Assembly (NCBI GenBank): GCA_023212695.1
Contig: JALCCG010000113.1
Location: forward strand, 1 to 63,938
Source: Sporisorium sorghi
Taxonomy: Eukaryota > Basidiomycota > Ustilaginomycetes > Ustilaginales > Ustilaginaceae
DNA length: 63,938 bases
Direction of reading: 5' to 3'
The translations under genes and the position numbers were made by a program. Each line of letters starts with the position of its first letter. The stretch's first letter is position 1. Of the stretch, positions 58,901 to 63,938 are shown one piece after another. The notes under the pieces are model-generated. The model was not told the DNA's origin, ran no database searches, and saw only the letters and a list, made by a program, of their open reading frames with translations.

Positions 58901-59421
58901 ACGAGGGGCTGCACCGGTTTGCGTTTGCGCTGTACCCGCACGTGGGCGGTGTGGGACGGGCGAAGGTCGTGCAGGTGGCGCGTGTGTTCAACGCCCGCTT
59001 CGACGTCGATTACGGGCGGGAGGGGAAGATCGACATTGCGACGCTCGAGCGCAGCGCGGGGGTGAAATCGGCGGATTTGCACATGCCGATCGAGATCGTC
59101 GACTCGACCCGCGCGGGTGTGGTGATCGACACGATCAAGCGCGCCGAGGGTGACTTTGAGTACTACGGCCAGAAGCCCGAGGATCCGGGCTCGTTCGGCG
59201 TGGTCGTGCGCCTGTACGAGTCGCTCGGTGCGCACGCCAAGCCGACGATCAAGATCAAGCTGCCGGTGAAGGAGGTCAACCTGACCAACTTGCTCGAGGA
59301 CGTGCAGGCGGACAAGAAGGAGGAACTCGCCTTCAACACGTACGCCGACGAGGAGGACTCGACGTATGTCCAGCTCGACTTTAAGCCGTTCGAGATCAAG
59401 ACGCTCAAGATCTCGATCTAG
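55972..59421 (+). CDS. AMS1: class II alpha-mannosidase, GH38 family (AMS1-like)
   Basis: The first in-frame ATG is at 55972 and gives 1149 aa, close to yeast Ams1 (about 1080). An N-terminal beta domain precedes the GH38 catalytic barrel. The zinc and active-site motif is LGHSHIDSAWLWPY (H300, D302). The expected nucleophile is D412 in WLPDTFGYN. Further barrel marks are PIGGSWVECDANMPSGEAF, FFTQKLSWNNINRFPHNT and LNQFHDCLPGSSI. The long C-terminal beta-sandwich region follows to the stop. There is no signal peptide or membrane segment, in keeping with Ams1, which enters the vacuole from the cytosol by the selective Cvt autophagy route and trims free mannose oligosaccharides. Codon bias leaves a long antisense open frame here, which is a shadow. 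Confidence 0.95.
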   Translation: MCQHGRPQATSKSADYPTHASAEPRPVRAGLIRSVHERRLEEFVGGQFGDYNLASLLFEARTDDPKYVSIQSWTPKAGSKPTFDEAKRQTYLKADKSIKFGPSWTNHWLKLKLTVPKDWVKKEWVQLEFDPGCEALIYSEDGLPLQGITGGGDKRRVDFPLKPEYRNGITFYIEVTANGMFGMPADGTGDPDPNRYFDLASCDIVVKRPEAWKLMWDFEHLQGCVKNLPRDSELQNRALWVANQIQNTFRKGDLDSISKCRELAQEILGKDWDDKIETIYNRDVVEGREDVRIWSLGHSHIDSAWLWPYSATQQKVARSWSTQIDLMDRFPEHRFTASTAQQYQWLETLYPKLFDKLKGYVEDGRFQPIGGSWVECDANMPSGEAFARQFLYGQRYFLSRFGKRCDIFWLPDTFGYNAQIPQLARQSGCDYFFTQKLSWNNINRFPHNTLMWVGLDGTQIIVHMTPVNNYDSRGYVEEIVRGIKNNADLWVQPHALMLYGFGDGGGGPSEEMIERMRRARAVNNNGFKDMPRVHVGRSAKDFFEHVRKVTDNGNRLSTWSGEIYLEFHRGVYTSHGSIKQWNRRFEAFMQKLEWLATLASIKASGYKYPKEELDAIWEPLLLNQFHDCLPGSSIRKVYDDLEEMYTDMTTKGKKLWRQALNALGVGEEVVASGNSAYAAINTLDVPRRELIEVQLSGQMPRAEAIALSHQSVQLCKAGQSALVLLEDASGRGHATVVDNANSSFAKSQAVKAVELEHNSFLLQSPAIAVKVAKGRITSIYDRIADRELIEGGRTAGLAISEDYPPQFDNWETELYSLDTEEEIPFTNVRIAEAGPWRASLALEAKFGQSTVQVSIVLDALPATPLVDDKDARPLLRFDTSIDWWEKHRFLRFNVPTRLRSDTASFETQFGITKRPTTRNTSWEAAKFEVCGHRFADLSEEDYGLSMLTESKYGYSVEGGLMRLSLLKAGTYPDAHEDEGLHRFAFALYPHVGGVGRAKVVQVARVFNARFDVDYGREGKIDIATLERSAGVKSADLHMPIEIVDSTRAGVVIDTIKRAEGDFEYYGQKPEDPGSFGVVVRLYESLGAHAKPTIKIKLPVKEVNLTNLLEDVQADKKEELAFNTYADEEDSTYVQLDFKPFEIKTLKISI

Positions 59422-59756
59422 GGGAGGAGCAAATCGAGCGGTGCAGTGCCTGTCGAAGGTACGATGTCAAATGACGATGTCAAGTGTTTGCCTTTCAATG
59501 TTCAGCGAACAATGTTTCTGTGATTCAGGTGTGACGAGTACGGCGTGTGTGTGATCGACAAACGTCGGTGTGCTTCTGCTGCTCGACGGTGGTGAGCGGC
59601 GACTCTGGTCACACAGCGTGAGCTGGCTACGGCATCGGAATCCGCCTTTCGAGAACACCGCACCCCAACCATTCAGCCAAGGTCGCATTAGTCGACAGCG
59701 CCAAGCCTGAACAAAAAAGCAGCTCGAAAGTGGGACAACTCGTTTGATAGGGCGAG

Positions 59757-59777
59757 ACACGCGCGCGCGCGCGCGCA
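59757..59777. repeat. alternating purine-pyrimidine (GC)n tract
   Basis: ACAC followed by eight GC units: a Z-DNA-prone tract about 340 nt after the AMS1 stop codon. Confidence 0.85.
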
Positions 59778-60222
59778 AACAGATCCAACTTTTTTTCCGA
59801 AAGCAACACCTCGCTTTCGGTTGCAGCAAGCAAGGTCACGAGGCCAAGACGCCAGCCCCACTCTTCCAGGCGACCTACCAGCTTTACACCACTTGAACGC
59901 CATCAACCGCTAGAGACCCGCAGACGATAAGACGGCGGTACGTGTCCATTAGAACAGCATCACGTGGTGGAGACAGAGCGGCAGAAGCAGCTTTCCGCCT
60001 TCGCCAAACGAGTGCGGTTTCGCGCGCCGACAGCGAACGGACAACGGTGTCGAAGGCCGATCCTCAACGACATTTGTCGAGCATGCTCTGGCACACCATT
60101 TGATATCGTGAGCAGACTTGAGCGAGATGATGATGATGATGGCTTGACCTGCTGCTGTTGACTCGATGGAGCCACAAGATGGTGCTCGGGCCAGTTTCTG
60201 TCTCGTTGAAGCAAAAGGAGAG

Positions 60223-60237
60223 AAAAAAAAAAAAAAA
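60223..60237. repeat. poly(A) tract, 15 nt
   Basis: A run of 15 A in the AMS1-GSK3 intergenic region. Confidence 0.9.
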
Positions 60238-60925
60238 GCGGAGAATTCGTTTTCTTTTTGTGCTCAGCCCAACTGCTGGGTTCTCGCCCTTTTCTCTCCT
60301 TTTGTTGAGTGAGATGCACTCGCTGTCTCGGTCTGTTGCTGCTTGGGGATGCACAAGTGCTGCTGCTTCTTTCTCAAAGCGGTGATTCTTCAACGCGGTG
60401 TACAGTATGAAGGGTTGCATGACCGAAAACGCTCGCCTCCCAGCATTGCCTTCTTTGCGATTCTGACGTTCGACGGTTGACCTTCGAATCTGCGCGCGGG
60501 CGCGAGGGAGAAGGTCCAAGCGCCAAGTCGAGCTCGACCGAAACATGGAGAGAAAGACAGAGCGCACGAGGTGATTCATGGCTGTCGATGTCAACCGACT
60601 TCAAGCCTGCAACAGGAAGAGAGAGAGTGTGTTGAGGAGCGAGTGGCTGGCTGAGCCTTTTGCGTTGAGAGAAAAGAGTCTGGAATCAGTGTTTGAAATT
60701 GCCAACTCAACCCACACTTCAGATGCAAGTTTTGAATTTTCTGAATTCCAACTTTGACGGATGGAACACTGTTCAAGTGCCTAGCCTCCTTCGAAAAAAA
60801 TCGAGTAAAAAAGGGACTCGTGACAGACCAGTCATTCGCCTCGCCTGTGTTGTTGAAGGGGAGCACGGACAACGACGACGAGCCAATTAGGGCTCTTGCA
60901 GAGACAGAGAGAGAGACAAGGAGGG

Positions 60926-60957
<32 letters not shown>
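60926..60957. repeat. poly(A) tract, 32 nt
   Basis: A run of 32 A preceded by GAGAGAGAGACAAGGAGGG, about 700 nt upstream of the GSK3 start codon. Confidence 0.9.
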
Positions 60958-60959
<2 letters not shown>

Positions 60960-61657
60960 AGGCTGACCCGTTCCAGTTTTGGTCAAAGTTGGACCTGCTC
61001 GTCTGCCTTTAGCCCTCTTTCTCTCTCTCTCTTTTGCTTGAATTTGACTCGGCAGTTGAGCTCCACTTTGGGCTGCTGTCGTTGCTGTCTGCTGCTGTCT
61101 GCTTTGTCAGTGTACTCTGCACGCTCCACGCTCCACGCCACGGTCCGCGTCCCCCTCAGCTTTTTTGGCTCAAGACGCTTGCTCGCCATCGCCATTCGTT
61201 CATTATTAGCTCCACCATCTCCTCTTTCTCTCTCCATCTACACGCCGCGTCATACGGGATTCGCATCGCTCTTGTCCTATCACGCATCATCGTCTCCCGT
61301 CTCTGTTCGACTCGGTTATCCTCTGCAAGCTCCACATCGCCGCATCGCCGCACCTGCAAACTTTTTGCTCGATCGAAGCGCCAGACGCACAACACACTCG
61401 TGGCCCTCCCTCGAGCCTGTCCTCATACGGATCGTGTCCTCGGCCCTCTGCAGGCTTACCAGCAACCGCTCATCGTCGTCTTCTCGTGTGCATAGCATCC
61501 TCTCAGGTCCTCGTGCATCCGCACTCGTTTTGCTATCTTTCGGACTCGACCCTCGACTTCGCGTTGCCTAAGCAGCATTGCACCCATATCAACCCATCGA
61601 CAAGCGTGATCTGCTGATACGTCAGTCCTCTCACACGCTCTCTCACACATCCAACCA

Positions 61658-63158
61658 TGTCTAACGCGCCTCTCAACGGCGTCAAGCTCAACCGTACGTG
61701 TCCCTCTTCTGCTTTCGACTCGCTCCGGCTCTCGCACTTGCCCTCTGCGAGCTCTCCAGCCTGCTTCCGTCTGCATCTCTACTGTGCGGGACCTCATGCC
61801 ATGTAGCGGCGCGGCTGCGGAACTCCACTTGCTTGGAGTGCATTCCGCAAGAGTGGACGGTGCGGAGGACGAGCGGGTCAATCGAGCACAAACAAATCAA
61901 TTTTCGAGGGAACAACGTTTGCTGACTCTTCTTCTCGCTCTTTTCCTCCTTCCGTTGTCTCACCTTTCTTCGCCCTCCCACAGCGCTCGATGATCCCAAC
62001 AAGGTGATCAAGGTGTTTGCCTCGGACGGCAAGACCGCCGAGCAGCGAGAAATCGCCTACACCAACTGCAAAGTCATTGGAAACGGAAGCTTCGGTGTCG
62101 TCTTCCAGGCAAAGCTCGTCTCACCACAAGCCTCAGAACCCGCCGAGGGCTCCAGCAAAGAGAGCGACGAGGTGGCCATCAAAAAGGTCTTGCAGGACAA
62201 GCGTTTCAAGAACCGTGAGCTCCAGATCATGCGTATTGTCAAGCACCCCAACGTCGTCGACCTCAAGGCCTTCTTCTACTCGAACGGCGACAAGAAGGAC
62301 GAGGTCTTCCTCAACCTGGTGCTCGAATACGTCCCAGAGACCGTCTACCGCGCCTCGCGTCATTACGTCAAGCTCAAGCAGACCATGCCCATGCTGCTCA
62401 TCAAGCTCTACATGTACCAGGTGCTCCGCAGTTTGGCCTACATCCACTCGATCGGAATCTGCCACCGAGACATCAAGCCCCAAAACCTGCTTCTCGACCC
62501 TTCCGCGGGCGTGCTCAAGCTCTGCGATTTTGGTTCGGCAAAGATCTTGATCGCAGGCGAGCCCAACGTCAGCTACATTTGCTCGAGATACTACCGAGCT
62601 CCCGAGCTCATCTTTGGTGCCACCAACTACACCACCAACATCGACATCTGGTCCACGGGCTGTGTCATGGCCGAGCTCATGCAAGGGCAACCTCTCTTCC
62701 CCGGTGAGAGCGGCATCGACCAGCTCGTCGAGATCATCAAGGTGCTCGGTACCCCCTCGCGAGAGCAAATCAAGACCATGAACCCCAACTACATGGAGCA
62801 CAAGTTCCCGCAGATCCGACCGCACCCCTTCTCCAAGGTGTTCCGCCCTCGCACTCCTCCTGATGCCATCGACCTCATTTCGCGACTGCTCGAGTACACC
62901 CCGAGCGCGCGTCTTACGGCCATCGAGGCGCTCTGCCACCCCTTCTTCGACGAGCTTCGAACGGGCGAGGCGCGCATGCCCAACGGACGCGAGCTGCCAC
63001 CCCTCTTCAACTGGACCAAGGAGGAGCTTTCCATTCGACCCGACCTCATCTCGCGCCTCGTACCTCAGCACGCCGAGGCAGAGCTGCTCTCGCGCGGCAT
63101 TGACGTTCACAACTTCCAGCCCATCCCGCTCGAGTCGCTCAAGGTGACCCTTGATTAA
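61658..63158 (+). CDS. GSK3: glycogen synthase kinase 3 (GSK3/shaggy) Ser/Thr kinase
   Basis: Two exons, 61658-61694 and 61984-63158, are joined across a 289-nt intron (donor GTACGT, acceptor CACAG, phase 1). The product is 403 aa and starts [16 protein letters not shown]. Kinase marks are the glycine loop GNGSFGVV, the ATP lysine K79 in [16 protein letters not shown] with catalytic D175, DFGSAK, and the activation-loop tyrosine Y210 in [13 protein letters not shown], the GSK3 autophosphorylation site. The NREL stretch after the lysine and [12 protein letters not shown] near the C-terminus also fit GSK3. Fungal GSK3 (Rim11/Mck1, Skp1, Gsk3) acts in signalling for growth, stress, morphogenesis and sexual development. 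If the intron is kept, translation stops after about 48 codons. The intron is three times longer than the other four in the window. Confidence 0.96.
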
Positions 63159-63938
63159 GCGACGGTGGTTTTGGCGTGCAAGGCGGCGGCAGGGCGAAAG
63201 GTGGGTGTGGCAGCCTGGCGTGGCGGGAGACTTCAAACGTAGCTTGCGTGGACGAGGATGCGCGCGGATTTGGCGGCTGGCTGGCTGTCTGGACCGGTCG
63301 ACTCGGTGCACGACCTGCATGGGTTTCTCGCTTGCTCAGGCGTCGTTTGACATTCTCCAACGCGATGCGGTCGAACGCATGCTGTCGCCGTCACCGACAA
63401 AATGGAAGGTCAAGCAAGACAACTGCGATTGCGATGTAAGCATCAGCTTTACGCCTTTGCGGTCCAGCCCCTATTGCCTGCCATCTCTCCCTCCGGACGG
63501 ATCATGCATCATCAGAAACGAAAGCAGAGAAAACAAAATCACCATCACCATCATCAATTCATACCGCTCAAGAGAAATCCTCGAGCATCGCACAACATGT
63601 ACATAACCATCCCCCTTTCCCTTTTCCTCCCCATGCATCTTTCTTCGTTCAAGCCAGGCGCCCACATACCTCTTTTTTTTTGCTTCTTTCCCCTTCGTTC
63701 TCTTTCTTTCCTATTTTCCTCTTTCAGAACAAATCCTTTCTCTCGTTATGCTGTAGCTCTCATTTGCACTGTCAACTGATCGATTACTGTTTTATCACTT
63801 GCTACAGGTGGATGTGGTGATGAGAGATCGGACGTTTTGATGTCGAGGGCGGGGGGGGGGGGGGGGGGGGGGGGCATCGGTAAAGAAGGCATCCTATTCC
63901 GCCGCGGGCCATGCCCTTTTTCGCATAGCGAAGGTCAG
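63159..63938. other. 3' region of GSK3 to the window edge
   Basis: 780 nt with no supported gene. It contains CT- and T-rich stretches and the G run at 63851-63874. Confidence 0.5.
63851..63874. repeat. poly(G) run, 24 nt
   Basis: 24 consecutive G after CGAGGGC. It is the only long G run in the window; its length is uncertain because such runs sequence poorly. Confidence 0.85.

Larger units (their letters stand above)
59422..61657. promoter_or_regulatory. intergenic region and CT-rich leader before GSK3
   Basis: 2.2 kb holding the AMS1 3' UTR and the GSK3 promoter and leader. It contains a (GC)n alternating tract (59757-59777), A tracts at 60223-60237 and 60926-60957, and CT-rich leader sequence from about 61010. 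Open frames at 61034-61571 come from this CT-rich sequence and show no domain. Confidence 0.5.

Noticed and set aside
56773..59235. 820-codon open frame antisense to AMS1
   Set aside because: It mirrors the GC-rich codon bias of the sense gene, has no recognisable domain, and the sense strand is an unmistakable GH38 enzyme.
62133..63320. 395-codon open frame antisense to GSK3
   Set aside because: Shadow of the kinase gene, no domain, same codon-bias explanation.

Overview
The window is nuclear DNA of a basidiomycete fungus, most likely a smut (Ustilaginales: the Ustilago / Sporisorium / Moesziomyces / Pseudozyma group). I infer this from four things: GC-rich and mostly uninterrupted eukaryotic genes with strong third-position GC, rare short GT-AG introns placed near gene starts, long CT-rich leaders before start codons, and protein families that are all fungal housekeeping genes. 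I see no bacterial, viral, transposon or CRISPR content. No tRNA was recognised; I searched by eye for the T-loop consensus only. The species assignment is inference.

I support 20 protein genes. From left to right: MON2 (minus, cut by the left edge), a coiled-coil membrane protein (plus), an RNase P/MRP Rpr2-type subunit (minus, one intron), HRD1 ubiquitin ligase (plus), SET9 H4K20 methyltransferase (minus), an unknown disordered protein (plus), a MIX17/CHCHD2-type twin CX9C protein (minus, one intron), proteasome ATPase RPT3 (plus), PRO3 pyrroline-5-carboxylate reductase (plus), GDA1 Golgi GDPase (minus), a large NAD kinase (plus), a two-finger C2H2 factor (plus), a Cys-rich protein with a near Zn2Cys6 pattern (minus), an EFA6-like Sec7-PH Arf GEF (plus), SEC2 Rab GEF (minus), a protein with repeated PQMTGG motifs whose start codon is split by an intron (plus), NAD-dependent glycerol-3-phosphate dehydrogenase ending in SRL (minus), RCC1 Ran GEF (minus, one intron), AMS1 alpha-mannosidase (plus) and GSK3 kinase (plus, one intron).

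Strands alternate almost gene by gene, so most intergenic regions are either divergent promoters or short convergent 3' regions. The largest non-coding stretches are 28561-33101 (before the C2H2 gene), 13354-16235 (between SET9 and the unknown protein) and 59422-61657 (before GSK3). These carry long poly(A)/poly(T) tracts, including an interrupted T tract of about 138 nt.

The genes do not form an operon or a metabolic cluster. Several act in membrane traffic or proteostasis (MON2, HRD1, RPT3, GDA1, EFA6-like, SEC2), and the two exocytosis-type GEFs are convergent neighbours. I did not find a convincing new multi-gene system. The points most worth a second look are: an assembly gap that appears to be false because both flanks are the same 77 nt; the direct peroxisomal targeting signal on the glycerol-3-phosphate dehydrogenase; the AT|G split start codon; the Cys-rich repeat protein; and the coiled-coil membrane protein as a possible nuclear-envelope tether or golgin.
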